A DNA stretch of 64,000 bases from Cunninghamia lanceolata (GCA_027924645.1 BSBN01000252.1:2480001-2544000), one strand, 5' to 3'; counted from the stretch's first letter, positions 35,445-47,480 are shown. Numbers and translations are program-made. Notes: a model not told the origin generated them from the letters alone.

Positions 35445-35883
35445 AAGTTAGGGGTTAATGCCCTTCCTTCTTTTAATTAGATGCATAAGTGTGTGCATCT
35501 ATCTGGGAAGCATTTCAAGATACATTCTTAGTCTTGGATTGATGTTGAAAGCTACCTCTCAGGGGGAGTAGGTAGTGGTTTTGTTGGTTGGTGTAGTCAG
35601 ATGGAGCATATTTTATGCCCCTAAGGGGGACAGTGTATAAAAATGAAAACAATGGAGTGAGAGTAGGTGTTTGCTGGTGTTGCAAGTGTTTCCCTTTGCC
35701 ATTGATGTCAAAGGGGAAGAGAGTTAGAGTGGCTAAAAAACCATAGTGCATGAAAGAGTGTGAAGAGTGAGAGTTGCTCTAGTCAAGGGAAGTACTACTG
35801 GTTACAGAGCTACTGATTGATTGCTTTTGTTGTTGATGGTTTTTCAGAAAGTTGGTGTTGCCATCAATGACAAAGGGGAAGAT
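35445..35883 (+). other. Copia-1 3' untranslated spacer and polypurine tract
   Basis: No ORF of note. It ends with ACAAAGGGGAAGAT at the LTR, the polypurine primer for plus-strand DNA. A similar spacer occurs in Copia-2 at 57025-57492. Confidence 0.7.
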
Positions 35884-37311
35884 TGTTGAAAGCTTGCTGG
35901 TGTTGTTATTGATGTCAACCTCTAGCAGATGATCCACTTGGTTTCCAAGTGCTTTTGAGAAAATTTGAATAAAAAGATGTGCAGTGTGACAGAGGTATGT
36001 TCAGTGTTATACTCTGCATTTCCTTATGATTGAAGATATGATTGTGCAATTTGGAAGTGATGATTGGAGGTGTTCAAAGGTATTATATCCAAAGTTTTAG
36101 GTTCTAGATAGTGTGGTAGTGGAAGATAAGTTTGACAAAGTGTCTGACTGTGAAGAAGGTTGTCTGGGAGAAATGAGATTACTCTGCATTTCTCTGCATT
36201 AAGGTTTCTTGTCTTACAGATCTAGTAATGTGCTTATATTGAGTGTATCTATCTTCCCTTGAAGTTTCTAGTGTTGGGTTGCTCCGCAAGTTTAGTTCTT
36301 GTGTTGGTGTTCAATGGCAACGCATCCTGATGTGCAAAATGAAGACATTCTTTATTTCAAGTAGTTGTGACAGTGTTGTAGAAGATTATGATGATGCTAA
36401 AATATTCTTGAAATATGTGTGGATGTTGTGGAATACTTTTTTGTGGTCCGCATAATGTTTTTGGATTTGGAGAGGCGTGTATGTGGTTGTTTATTGTGTT
36501 TGTCTAGGTTTGACCAACCTAGCTTGCTAGCACTATTTGGGGAGGTACCAGGTGGATTGTGGATGTGATAAGCAAAATGGTGATACAGATTTGAGTCCTA
36601 GTTAACCCTTGGCATGGTCCACCTTCACTTATTTCCACCGCAAAAGTGCTTGGTGCCGACCTATTTTTGTGTTGCACATTTGAGGTGCACACATTTCATT
36701 AAGACTAACCTAATTGAGATTGTTTTAGTTCATGGATGGTATAAATACAAGATGAAGTTTGAGTGGAGAAATAGTAGAGAATATGATGCGAATGTGAATC
36801 AAGGGTGGTGAATTAAGTGTGAGCTTAAATGCTTATGACTCCCGGATGCAGTGAGCAAAAGGTGTCTACATTTCAATTTGCTTGAAGTTGTTGGAGGCAG
36901 TGAGCTAAAGGTTGTGGATGGCATAAATTTGCAGTGGTGGATTTATCTTGTTGCTTTGAGATAGTGAATCTCTTTGTAACAATCCTCTTCTATTCTTCTC
37001 TCTTTTGGACAATGAGTCCTTTTGGTAGTGAGCCTTTCTTTTGGGCAATGAGCCCTTGGCAGTGAGCCTACTTGTATTTGGTGTTGCTATTCATATATAT
37101 GTGAGCTAATCCTTACCGTGGTTTTTCCCTTCTTGGGTTTTCCATGTAAATTTGGTGTTCTTATGTGTTTGAATGTGTTTGCATTAATGCTTCATATGTT
37201 TACATTCTGTTAATGCATAATAAGAGTTTGGAGATTGGAATAGCATTAAAGGTCTAATGTTTTAATATACAACTGATTCACCCCCCTCTTAGTTGTCCAG
37301 TGCATCTAACA
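35884..37311 (+). repeat. Copia-1 3' LTR (1428 bp)
   Basis: It starts TGTTGAAAGCTTGC and ends GCATCTAACA. It is collinear with the 5' LTR apart from about 31 extra bases near 36270 (GGGTTGCTCCGCAAGTTTAG) and many substitutions. Confidence 0.92.
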
Positions 37312-37943
37312 GGTTTGGCCTTGTGGCAAACTAACAAACAATCCTTGATTTTATATTTAAACTATTGACACCAAAATTAGGTGTTTAGAAAATTAATATA
37401 CAAGACTCTTTGAACATGGCACATGTCACTAATTTGTATGTCAATGGTTTCCTTGAGGTCTTGGAATAAGCCCATTTCCACACAAACTCGACATTGAGGA
37501 AGAGTTGAGTAGAACTTATCCACTTCAACACATACTATGCTCTTGAAAGGAGGAATGTAGTCTAGGTATGCCCAACAAGGCAAGGGCAAACCAAGGAACT
37601 CTAACCAAACTGACACCTTATGAGCTTGGTGGTTAGACACAACAAAATCCCTAATCCATGAGGAAAAATCTAATAGAATTACAAACATAACAAGGTCCAT
37701 GCCTACGAATAGCATTTGCATGGTTAGGCTCCATGTAGAGGAAGAAACAAATACCTTAGTTAAATTTTGGACTACATCAAATTTAATCGGGGCCCCTACA
37801 ATAGTAATCCAACTTTTAAAAATGTTTTTAAGAGGGATTATTTTTACAAAATACACTATGAAAATAAATTGCTCTAACCATCTACATAAAATATCAAAAT
37901 TTTGAACTAGATAAATAATATCCAAAGGAGTTTCAAATCTCAA
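37312..37943 (-). pseudogene. LINE ORF1 remnant: DUF4283 and zf-CCHC region
   Basis: The 188-codon frame contains KVSVWLEFLGLPLPCWAYLD and PQCRVCVEMGLFQDLKETID, matching the VW-RL-GLP--YW and ARVCVEIDL features of plant DUF4283 proteins, the N-terminal part of LINE ORF1 (RNA-binding) proteins. Beyond the stop at 37377 the same frame reads YINFLNT, stop, FWCQ, stop, FKYKIKDCLLV, a wrecked version of the linked CCHC knuckle (YINLPNTCF-C---GH--KDC). The homology runs directly into the Copia-1 LTR at 37311, showing the copia element inserted here. It is non-functional. An unrelated DUF4283-type host protein is a less likely alternative. Confidence 0.6.
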
Positions 37944-38051
37944 CTCCTAGAAGAATTTTAGGAAAAACTTCTAGAGTTTATTTATAGATGGTGCCATCAT
38001 GTGTCATGCCAAGACCAATTGTTTTAATGTTAACAGCTGAGTCATTTAGTT

Positions 38052-38355
38052 TAAGTGTCATTATATAGAGCTAAACATGTTAAAGGCGAGAAAACCTTAA
38101 AGACCTCCACAATAAATACAAAAGATAAAAAAAATCCCTTTAAACCATCAAAAAGTATTGTAAACAAAATTAACTTGGGAAAGAAAACAAACATCATAGC
38201 CAAACCTAACCCCCCCTCTCTCTCATTTTTTAACTCATAACTCAAAACTAACTTTTTCAATACATAAAGTAAATAGTAAAATAACTACTAATTAATTGCC
38301 AATAGAAATGTCTCAAATTTCAATATCTTAAATTATTTATTTTTATATGATTTAA
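38052..38355 (+). repeat. Direct repeat copy 1 of about 300 bp
   Basis: Starts ATTATATAGAGCTAAACA and shares AAACCTTAAAGACCTCCACA, CAAAAAGTATTGTAAACAAA and TTGCCAATAGAAATGTC with 40848-41170, in the same order. The type is unknown: it could be LTR ends or a dispersed repeat. Confidence 0.75.
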
Positions 38356-40847
38356 ACCTTAATTTCACTCAAACACAACACAAGTGAGTCAGACTCCAAT
38401 GTCACACATGAACCATATCCTTGCTATGGGCGACCTCTTAGTCACTCCCGCTCTCGTGGCAAGAGCCAATCGAGCAGAGGTAGAATTGGGAGGTTGTTCT
38501 ATTCTCAAGGGACCAAAACATCGTGGATGGTGGTTGGGTTATTCATTTGATGTGTGTGGACAATTGTTTTGATGGAAGCATTCAACTTTGGTTGTTGTTG
38601 TGATAATAGTATGACTCAAAGGGTCACTTGTTCTGAGTCTAGCATGAAGGCTATTCTATTTGTTTAAGATGAAAAGACTTCCTAGTCTCAATTCTTCGTT
38701 TTAAATTATTTTTTGTATCAATTCTTGTTGGTGGATGATTCATTGGCAGTGTTCTTCTGCTTCTCTTATTTGTTTGATGTCTTGTTGGATGTAAATTGGA
38801 TGAGGAAAGTTCTCCCCAATCCCATCTAGGATGGATTTTATCCAATCTTCCCTAATGCCTGGACACATTTAATGCTAGGCAAGAGGGCAAATGCTATGTT
38901 GTGTTGATTTTGTCGATTTCGTTGAATGTGTTGAAGATGTTGAATATATTGACTATGTTGAATGCATTGACCTCGTGGTGGAATTGAGGATTTCTCTTTG
39001 CTTGAATATTTTATTTTGATTTTGTTCAATGCGTTGACCTTGTGATGAAATCGAGGATTTGATCACTTTTTTTTAATGTTTTTCTAATATTTTTGTTCTT
39101 TTGATGAATGCAAGCTATATGAATGCAATACAATTTTGGTTCTTTTTCTCCAGATTTTGATGTGATCTAATTATCTAAGAATTAAAAATGAATGCAATCT
39201 AAATGAATTTTCAAATGCATACTAGACTATATTTTTGTGTATTACGAATCATTTTTGAATTGTAATTTATGAAATGAAATTGCAAGTAATCTACAAACAA
39301 TGGAAATAAATTTAATCTAGGAATGCAAGGAAATCTAAGCTAAGTAATTAAAAGCAAATCTAATCTAATGCAATAAGCAATAAAATGTCCTATCAAGAGA
39401 AAAATAAAAAAATTATTTACTTCCTCAAGAGCAAATATATGATCTAATTACTATTGAAAGCACAAAAGGAAACTAATATGAATTGGGCATCAATGCCTAG
39501 CTTGAGTCCTCAAAAGTCCTTTATGGCAACCCTCTCTTCCTTTGCAACAACAGGGTCCTCCTCTTGGCAACAAGGATGAAGATGGGAATATGTGAAATTG
39601 AATTGAGCTTGGAAGCTATAAAATTTGACAAAAAGGGATGATTGATATGATCATTTGAATGCTATGAAGTGTGAGTGGCTTGAGCTATGAAGCTATAAAT
39701 GAAAACAAAAGGCACGCGAAGTCTTGCACGAGCATAATAATGTTATGGAGACAACTATATGCAAAGCAAAGAAAAATCAAAGATGTAATACTAAATTTGC
39801 CTCCCCAAATACATAGAGGAGGGGGTATTTATAGGTTAGAAATCCACAATAGAGGTGGTGGTGATTGGGGAGTTAACAGAATTGATCGATGAGTGATCTG
39901 GCTTTGATTGGGAGTGAACAGTGGTTGGAGAGCAAATCACAGAAGAAGAAATGGAGATAACACATGACTAATTGGGAGATAAGAAAAGATTAATTGGAAG
40001 AAAAGAATGAATTGATTGAGAGTTTTGAAATGGTTAGGGTGGGTTGGTAGTCAGTCATGCATGAAGAATCTCGTAATCAATTGTCAAAATAGAGCAAATT
40101 TGGGCTAGAACTAGAAGAAAACACGCATGACAAAAGACTACAGAGTTACCCCTTTCAGGAAGTGTGTCGCTTCTTTTATTGAGGTAGGTATCCCTTAGAA
40201 ACCACATTTAAAATGCAAGATCACCCCTAGAGACCCTAAAGACATAAGGGGTGACCCACAAAACGAGGTTTGAACAAATGGTTTCAGGGTTGGAGAATTA
40301 TTTAGAAGGATTGAAAATGATTTCGGGGGTCTAAAACAAGGCATAATACTTCCACAAAGTGGGTCGTTCCTTTTACCAAGGTAGGTCGCCCCTGCAGACC
40401 ACACTTCAACTGCAGGGTCACTTGAAGTGACCGTGAAAACATAAGGGGTGACCTAAAAAGGAAGGCGTAGACATATAAATTGAGGGTATAGAAGGCTTTG
40501 GAAGGTCAATTGAATGACTCTAAAAGGATGAAATGATGAAAAGGCCCCTAGAGAAAGTGAATTTCCCCTCCTATAGAGTGGATTGGTCATGTTGTCAGGG
40601 CTAGAAAGTGACAGGAATGATTCCTCAAACATGGGTTAGGTGACTAAGAAGATAGTGTGTAGAACCTTAGAAGATTAGCTTGGAAATTAGGGAAGCACAA
40701 ACAAAGTGAAAAACAAATGAAAACGTATCACCAAAAGAGTTGTTAAGAAGTTAAATATATTTCATGCTTACATGTACATGATTAGGACTATATGTCATCA
40801 TCAAACTACCATGTAAACTTGTGCATCTTTTTTACTTACAATGATAT

Positions 40848-41170
40848 AGAGCTAAACACTCTAAAGGAGAGAAAACCTTAAAGACCTCCACAATAAATAT
40901 AAAAGATTAAAAAAAACATCCCTTTAAACCCTCAAAAAGTATTGTAAACAAAAATAACATGACAAAGAAAACAAAAGTAACGTGACAAAGAAAATAAGCA
41001 TCATAGCCAAACCTACTTGCCCCCTCTCTCTCATCTTTTAACTTAGAACTCAAAACTAATTTTTTCAAAATACAAAGTAACTAGTAAAATAATTACTAAC
41101 TAATTGCCAATAGAAATGTCCCAAATTTCAATACCTTAAATTTTTTATTTTTTATATGATTTAAATCTTG
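40848..41170 (+). repeat. Direct repeat copy 2
   Basis: Collinear with 38052-38355 and carries an extra duplicated phrase (ACATGACAAAGAAAACAAAA, then AACGTGACAAAGAAAATAA) within it. It ends about 155 bases before the chromovirus. Confidence 0.75.
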
Positions 41171-41325
41171 CAAAATTAAAAGAAATTACCTAATGTGTTT
41201 TATTTTAAATTGAGATTTCAACAGAATTGTGGGGAATTTGAAGCATCAACCTGACAATTATAAATAAGGAAATATCATAATACCTACATGGGTTAACCCT
41301 AGACTTCAGCCAAAGCTCGTAAAAC

Positions 41326-41646
41326 TGTTAGGAACCCGTGTTTAACCCTTCTCTTTACTTTGTTAGTATATTAATTTTGGACGCATATGCTTTGTAAGTC
41401 ATCCCATGAGTATATTGTATTATCCCACATTCATGGGAAGTAATAGTTGTTTAGATTAGACTTAGTATATAAGTACGTGTTGAGGCCAATGAAGGCATCC
41501 ACGAATTTATTGTATTGAGCTTGCTCAAAGGAGGTTGTCCCCTCGAAGTAGCTTGCGATCAATAAATTCCTTCTGTGTTTCTGTTATTTATATATTTATG
41601 TTATTTCGTGCATTTTTCATTATATTATTGCAGGAGGTTCCTCCCA
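41326..41646 (+). repeat. Chromovirus 5' LTR (321 bp)
   Basis: TGTTAGGAACCCG to GGTTCCTCCCA. A TATATAAG box at about 41466 and AATAAATTCC near 41560 are the likely promoter and poly(A) signals. Confidence 0.93.
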
Positions 41647-41648
41647 TC

Positions 41649-41660
41649 TGGTATCAGAGC
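41649..41660 (+). other. Chromovirus primer-binding site
   Basis: TGGTATCAGAGC, initiator Met tRNA type, two bases after the LTR. Confidence 0.9.
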
Positions 41661-42637
41661 GCTTTCTTGGGCTCGCTGGGTGGAATTTCTGCCAAAAAAA
41701 AAAATTCTGCATTGGCCTCTAGGCGTTGTGATTATTGTAGTAGTTCTTTCTTTTTCGCATCTGTATTGTTCATTTCAATTGCAAGTTCAGATCAGGGAAT
41801 ATCCCTATCCGCTTAACTGTGGGATGTGTCTGGGCATATAGCCCTAAAACTCATTGTGAGGAGTACCACAGGAACCCCGAATTAGTTGGCCCATTGAGAG
41901 GACCTGCCAGCGAAAAGGGCAACAGCCCCTACATGATTGACTAGTTCCCATTTGTGAGGTAAACCAAGAGCTGTCATTTGTGGCAAAGCGGTTATCAATT
42001 TTACTTGAGTCATGGAGTGAGGGGTACTTCCCCAATACGCAAGTCATTAGATAGCATTGGTGGCTGAGTAACTCCCCTGAACCTTTAGGAAGTCAAACAT
42101 ACTTGGGGCCCATATCTATTGACAGCTGACAAATCGTAGATTGAATCCGTACAGAGCAGTTGGAAGATCATTTCCAGAAAAATAAATAAATAAATAAATC
42201 TATTTTTTTGTCATATCTTCCTTACTTTAGCTCTATTTCCTCTCAAAATTCACTGGAACCCCTGGAATTTCATTCTGCATAATTCCTTCCTTGAGGACCC
42301 TATCCCAAATTCCACTTATCGAAGCCAGAAATCCCACATTTGTCTATTTTTAGGGTTTGACATAACTTCTTCGATTCTCACCCAATAGCCTTCAAATTTT
42401 ACCACAGTGTTCATTTCATATTTCTGCTCCTTTGTCCCTCTTGGACAAATTTTCCCATTCTTTCACCCCACTTCTAAAATCCCCATTTTCTGCTTCCCTT
42501 TCCCTCAGAAAGTGTCCAAAACCTAGTCAAACCCCAATTACCCATCGGAGTTTTTCTCAAATCCAAATTTTACTTTACTAAAAAAGTTTTCATTTTTGTT
42601 TTTCTACCCATTCCCCAACAAAAAAAATCTTCTGGCT
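41661..42637 (+). other. Chromovirus 5' leader
   Basis: About 980 bases without a supported gene between primer site and gag ATG; C/T-rich towards its 3' end. Confidence 0.6.
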
Positions 42638-43500
42638 ATGGTTGTCACCCGCACAGGAGCAAAACACATGGAGGATGAACTTGCAGCCCTCAAGACCAAA
42701 CTCCAAGATCTGGATGGAAAAATTCTCGGCCTCAATCTTCAGCATTCAGCCATGAACAATAGATGGCAACCAGAGTCTTCTGCAGACACTGGGTTCTCTT
42801 CTTCCAGCAATTTTCTTGGGCTGAAGCTTGATTTTCCTCGCTTCAATGGTGATGATCCGACTGGATGGATATACCGAGTAGAACAATGTTTCAGTATGCA
42901 TAATACTTTTGATGTCAACAAAGTCCCACTTGCATCCTTTCATTTGGAACATGAAGCCCTTCAATGGTTTCGTTGGTACATCAAGGCTCATGAAGAGCCA
43001 AATGGACAGATTTTGCAAACTTATTTTGCAATGATTTGACCCTAGTGCTTTTGATGACTTCACAGGAGCACTCACTAAACTTCGCAAAATAGGCACTGTG
43101 AGAGAATATCAGACAGAAATTGAAAAATTGGCCAATCACACAGAGGGATTGTTTGATGAATTCTTCAGGCATTGTTTTGTCAGTGGTCTGAAGGATGCAA
43201 TCCGATCTGAGGTTAAAATGTTTTGTCCCAGCACAATGATGGAATCCCTAGGGTTGGCTAAGTTGGCGGAGGACAAGATCACAACTCAACAGTGATCCAA
43301 ATCCAATTTTGTTCCATTGAGAAATATGGTTTCCCAAAGACCTCAAATCATGCCAGCTCCTAGAACAACTCCTATCAAGCATTTGACTGAAGCAGAGATG
43401 CGGGCATGTAGAGAAAAAGGGCTTTGTTATAATTGTGATGAGAAATTCACTCGGGGACATAGATGTGGAGTAAAATCTCTATCTCTTGGATGTGGATTCT
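42638..43500 (+). pseudogene. Chromovirus gag
   Basis: Begins MVVTRTGAKHMEDELAALKT, a coiled-coil-like N-terminus, then the gag core FNGDDPTGWIYRVEQCFSMH and EHEALQWFRWY. A frameshift near 43030 moves to FDDFTGALTKLRKIGTVREY. The knuckle CYNCDEKFTRGHRC (about 43425-43466) is the C-X2-C-X7-H-X-C form found in plant chromovirus gag proteins. Stops include 43293. Confidence 0.85.
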
Positions 43501-46500
43501 CTACCTGAAACTGAAGTTTATGCAGATGCTCAGGATACAGTAGATGATCAGGTTGAAACTCAGCAGCCACTTGTTGACCCTACTTCTCAGGAAGACCACC
43601 CAGAGATCTCTCTCCATGCTTTAGCAGGAGTCACCACCCTAGAAACCATGTGGGTCAAGGGTTACTTCAAGAAGCTCCCTCTTACAATACTCATTAATTC
43701 TGGTAGCACTCATAACTTCATTGACCCTCGAATCGCCAAACAAGTTGATTGTTTTGTCCATCCTTGCTCCAGCTTTGAAGTCATGATTGCCAATGGGGGC
43801 ACATTACCTTGCAAAGGGAAATGCCGTAATGTACGTCTTTCTATTGGAGATTATAACCTATGCTCTGACATGTTTGCCTTGCCCTTAGATGAATGTGATG
43901 TGGTTTTGGGCGCCGGATGGTTACACACACTTGGACCCATCTTATGGGATTTTGTTGAACTTTGGATGCAGTTTTAAGACAATGGGCAAACACACACTAA
44001 AGGGATTACAACCAGGGTCTCTCATCATCATAAGTTCACATCGCATGGAAAAGATTCTTAAGAAGAATTCACATGGTGTCATCGCACAGCTCCATTCCAT
44101 TCAAATGCAACCATTAGCGGTCTCCACTACTCCTTCGGATCTACAACAAATTTTGGATAGGTATGCATGTGTCTTTGTTGAACCAGTGGGATTGCCACCT
44201 TCACGACCACATGACCACCATATTCAGCTCCTTTCTGGAAGTGTTCCTCCCAACATCAGGCCCTACCGCTACCCATTTCACCAAAAGACAGAGATTGAGA
44301 TGCTCGTTCAAGAATTACTGAAGCAAGGCATTATTCACCCTAGTACCAATTCCTTTTCTTCACCAATTCTTCTTGTTCAAAAAAAAGATGGGTCATGGTG
44401 CCTCTGCATTGACTTCTGAGCACTTAATCACATCACAATCAAGGATAAGTTTCTAATTCTTGTTGTTGATGAGCTTCATGGTGCTCATTTTTTCTCCAAG
44501 TTGGATCTTCAATCTGGGTAACACCAAATTCGGGTTCATGAGGATGATATCCCTAAAACAGCTTTCCGCACGCATGATGGCCACTATGAGTTTTTGGTCA
44601 TGCCCTTTGGCCTCACTAATGCTCCTTCAACATTCTAGGCATTGATGAATAAAATATTCCGGCCATACCTGCAGAAATTCATTCTAGTCTTCTTTGATGA
44701 TATCCTCATCTATAGTAAAACATGGGCTAAGCATCTCCACCATCTAGATCTCGTACTGCAACTTCTCTCTAATCATCATCTCTATGCAAAACAGTCTAAA
44801 TGTGTTTTTGGCCAGGAGGAAGTGGAGTATCTCGGCATATTGTTTTAGTCCAAGGGGTTCAAGTGGATCCTATAAAAATAGATGCCATGAAAAATTGGCC
44901 GCATCCTTAGACACTCAAGAGCCTCCATGGTTTTTTGGGACTGACAGGCTACTATCGCAAGTTTGTCAAGGATTACGGAAAGATTGCAGCTCCATTAATA
45001 GCTATGTTAAAAAAGGATGCTTTTACCTGGACACATGATGTTGAGTGTGCATTTGAAAAATTGAAACAAGCTATGTGTACTACACCTGTTCTAGCTATGC
45101 CAGATTTTTCCAAGACCTTCACTATTGAGAGTGATGCTTGCGGCAATGGATTTGGTATTGTTCTCCTTCAAGAAGACCATCCCATTGCTTTCACTAGCAA
45201 ATCCCTTTCTGGAAAGAATTTAGTACTCTCTACATATGAGAAGGAAATGATGGCTATTTTGCATGCAGTACAAAAGTGGCGGCCATACCTACTAGGGAAT
45301 CATTTTTGCATCAAGACTAATCACCAAAGTCTGAAATATTTCTTGGAACAACGGTCTCCTCCCCAACACAACAGAAATGGGTCAGCAAACTCATGGGTTA
45401 TGACTATGAGATCACAATATTGTGGCGGATGTTCTTTCTTGCACATTTGATGACCAAGCTTCCCTTTTGGCTATTTTTATGCCTGTTCCAAATTGGTTGG
45501 AATCTATCCAGCAGGGCTATGTTAATGACTCTTCATTATCTCAAATCATTCAACAGTTGGCCAATAACCCTTCTGTTGTACCGCATTACTCTTGGGATGG
45601 TGCTTCTCTGTGATACAAGGGTCGTCTGGTGCTTCCCCAGAGCACAGATCTTTAGTAGGTTGTCTTTTATGAACTCCATGCTTCTCCATCGGCAGGGCAC
45701 TCTGGGTTCCTCAAAACTTATGTGCGGGCACGATGTAACTTCTTTTGGAAGGGAATGAAAATGGCAATTCAATAGATGGTGGTTGAATGTGATACCTGCC
45801 AATGCAACAATGGTGAAACAACACTCCATCCTGGATTGCTCGAACCCTTGCCCATCCCTACATGGATTTGGATGAATATTTCTATGGATTTTGTTAAGGG
45901 GCTCTCTAAATATGGAGGGAAGACAGTGATCTTGGTTGTGGTTGATCACCTCTCCAAATATAGTCATTTTTTGTGCCCTCAGCCATCCCTATACCACCTC
46001 CTCAGTCGTACAAATTTTCATGAACTAGATCTTTCGTCTTCATGGCATCCCTTCTTCCATTGTCTCATATCGTGATGCAACTTTTACCAGTCATTTTTGG
46101 AAAGAACTATTTCAACACACTGGCACCAAACTGAAGATGAGTTCTGGGTATCACCCACAAACAGATGGTCAGACTGAAATTATCAACAAATGTTTGGAAA
46201 TTTATCTTTGTTGCTTCACCTCAGAACAACAGCATCAGTGGGCAAAGTGGCTCCCTCTCGCTGAATGGTGGTACAATACCTTCTACCACACTGCATCTAA
46301 AATGACTCCATATGAAGCAGTATATGGTTAGGCACCGCCAATGCTCCTTCAGTACACCCCCAGTAGTTCACCAGTTTAGGCAGTCGACACGGTTCTCCAA
46401 ACCTGGGATTAGATTCTTCGCATCTTGTAGGACAATCTTCACATGGCAAGAAATTGAATGAAACAACAAGTTGATCAGCATCGTTCTAAGCGCACTTTTC

Positions 46501-46889
46501 AAATAGGTGATATGGTTTGTCTTCATCTACAGCCATACAAGCAATCATCCCTGAAACTCAAAGGGTGTCATAAGCTGGCTCCAAAGTTCTATGGGCCATA
46601 TAAGGTTCTTCAGAAGATTGGGTTAGTTGCTTATAAATTGGAACTTCCTCCTTCCCGCATTCATCTAGTATTTCATGTCTCTTGTCTAAAGAAAGTTCTT
46701 GGCACCAACATCAAAGCACAAATTGTTTTACCAAAACTAGATAACAAAGGATTCATCATTTTGGAGCCGGAGGCCATCCTCGACAGGCACACTCGTCAGC
46801 GTCGCTCCCGCTCCATCACAGAGGTATTAATTCAGTGGCATAGAATGCAACCAGAGGATACTACATGGGAACCACTCCTTCAGATTTAG
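43486..46889 (+). pseudogene. Chromovirus pol with chromodomain
   Basis: Protease ILINSGSTHNFIDPR at about 43690: the catalytic Asp of DSG is Asn. RT: LLVQKKDGSWCLCIDF, stop, then [20 protein letters not shown], stop, and FFDDILIYS at 44690. RNase H: FTIESDACGNGFGIVLLQED and STYEKEMMAILHAVQKW. Integrase: zinc-finger cysteines CDTC, MDFVKGL, then after a frameshift SGYHPQTDGQTEIINKCLE with the catalytic Glu. C-terminal region GPYKVLQKIGLVAYKLELP, then chromodomain PEAILDRHTRQRRS...EVLIQWHRMQPEDTTWEP ending at 46889. The chromodomain would guide integration towards marked chromatin. Frameshifts near 43480, 43960, 44850, 45400 and 46060 and several stops abolish expression. Confidence 0.9.
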
Positions 46890-46944
46890 CAACAATTCCC
46901 ACATCTTAAGCTTTGAGGACAAAGATTTTCTAAGAGGGAGTGGA

Positions 46945-47265
46945 TATTAGGAACTCATGTTTAACCCTTCTCTTTACTTTGTTAGTTTATTACTTTTGGA
47001 CGCATATGCTTTGTAAGTCATCCCGTGAGTATATTGTTTTATCCCACATTCATAGGCAGTAATAGTTGTTTAGATTAGACTTAGTATATAAATATGTGTT
47101 GAGGCCAATGAAGGCATCCACGAATTTATTGTATCGAGCTTTCTCAAAGGAGGTTGCCCCCTCAAAGTAGCCTGCGATCAATAAATTCCTTTTGTGTTTC
47201 TGCTATTTATATAATTCTATTATTTCGTGCATTTTTCATTATATTGTTGCAGGAGGTTCCTCTCA
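46945..47265 (+). repeat. Chromovirus 3' LTR (321 bp)
   Basis: Starts TATTAGGAACTC (TG mutated to TA), ends GGTTCCTCTCA, same length as the 5' LTR. Only 92 bases separate it from the next element. Confidence 0.93.
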
Positions 47266-47433
47266 AAAACATAAGAGAAAGAGAAAAAGAAAGCATAGAA
47301 TACCAACCATGTGTGATGTGGTGATTAAATTTAACAGTCCATCTTGCCCTTAAGTTATGTTAAAAAGTTAATCTTTACTTGGTAAAGGTTGTTTAATCTT
47401 TACTTTGGTAAAGGTTATTAATTATTTGCATGT

Positions 47434-47453
47434 TATAAATACTTGTATTTATA
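47434..47453 (+). promoter_or_regulatory. Copia-3 TATA box within an inverted repeat
   Basis: TATAAATACTTGTATTTATA is a perfect 9-bp inverted repeat with a 2-base spacer, preserved at 53593-53612 in the 3' LTR. It offers a TATA box on either strand. Confidence 0.6.
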
Positions 47454-47480
47454 ATACAAAGTATTTTATCTTATTTGAGT

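Larger units (their letters stand above)
29947..37311 (+). mobile_element. Copia-1: Ty1/copia retrotransposon with two LTRs, degraded
   Basis: Direct LTRs at 29947-31343 and 35884-37311 flank a gag-pol region in the copia order: gag, protease, integrase, RT, RNase H. The primer site TGGTATCAGAGC at 31346 is complementary to initiator Met tRNA, and a polypurine tract AAAGGGGAAGA precedes the 3' LTR. Flanks AGTTT (29942-29946) and GGTTT (37312-37316) are probably a diverged target duplication. Copia-2 at 55.6-63.0 kb is the same family in the opposite orientation. Eight or more in-frame stops and several frameshifts show it is inactive. Confidence 0.92.
29010..37943 (-). mobile_element. L1-type LINE, 3'-truncated, split by Copia-1
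   Basis: ORF1-type sequence (DUF4283 plus zinc knuckle) lies at 37312-37943 and ORF2 endonuclease sequence at 29010-29407, both on the minus strand and in the order expected for one LINE. The 7.4-kb plus-strand Copia-1 sits exactly between them. The reading of ORF1 up to 37312 and again from 29946 is compatible with a single interrupted gene. The reverse transcriptase is missing because the endonuclease homology stops near 29010. Confidence 0.55.
37944..41320. other. Gene-free stretch with several local repeats
   Basis: No coding domain found. It contains a pair of direct repeats of about 300 bases (38052-38355 and 40848-41170), a short minisatellite-like region at 38890-39060 and a diverged ~200-bp tandem pair at 40155-40460. 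The 40155-40460 units are rich in GGGGTGACC and GTAGGTCGC words. Confidence 0.55.
41326..47265 (+). mobile_element. Chromodomain Ty3/gypsy element (chromovirus), degraded
   Basis: Short LTRs of 321 bp each (41326-41646 and 46945-47265) are flanked by a perfect AAAAC duplication (41321-41325, 47266-47270). Primer site TGGTATCAGAGC at 41649 and polypurine AAGAGGGAGTGGA before the 3' LTR. Domains run gag, protease, RT, RNase H, integrase, chromodomain, the Ty3/gypsy order. Total length of 5.9 kb with small LTRs fits the Reina-like group, but that placement is inference. By eye I count roughly two dozen differences between the LTRs, so the insertion is old. Confidence 0.93.
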
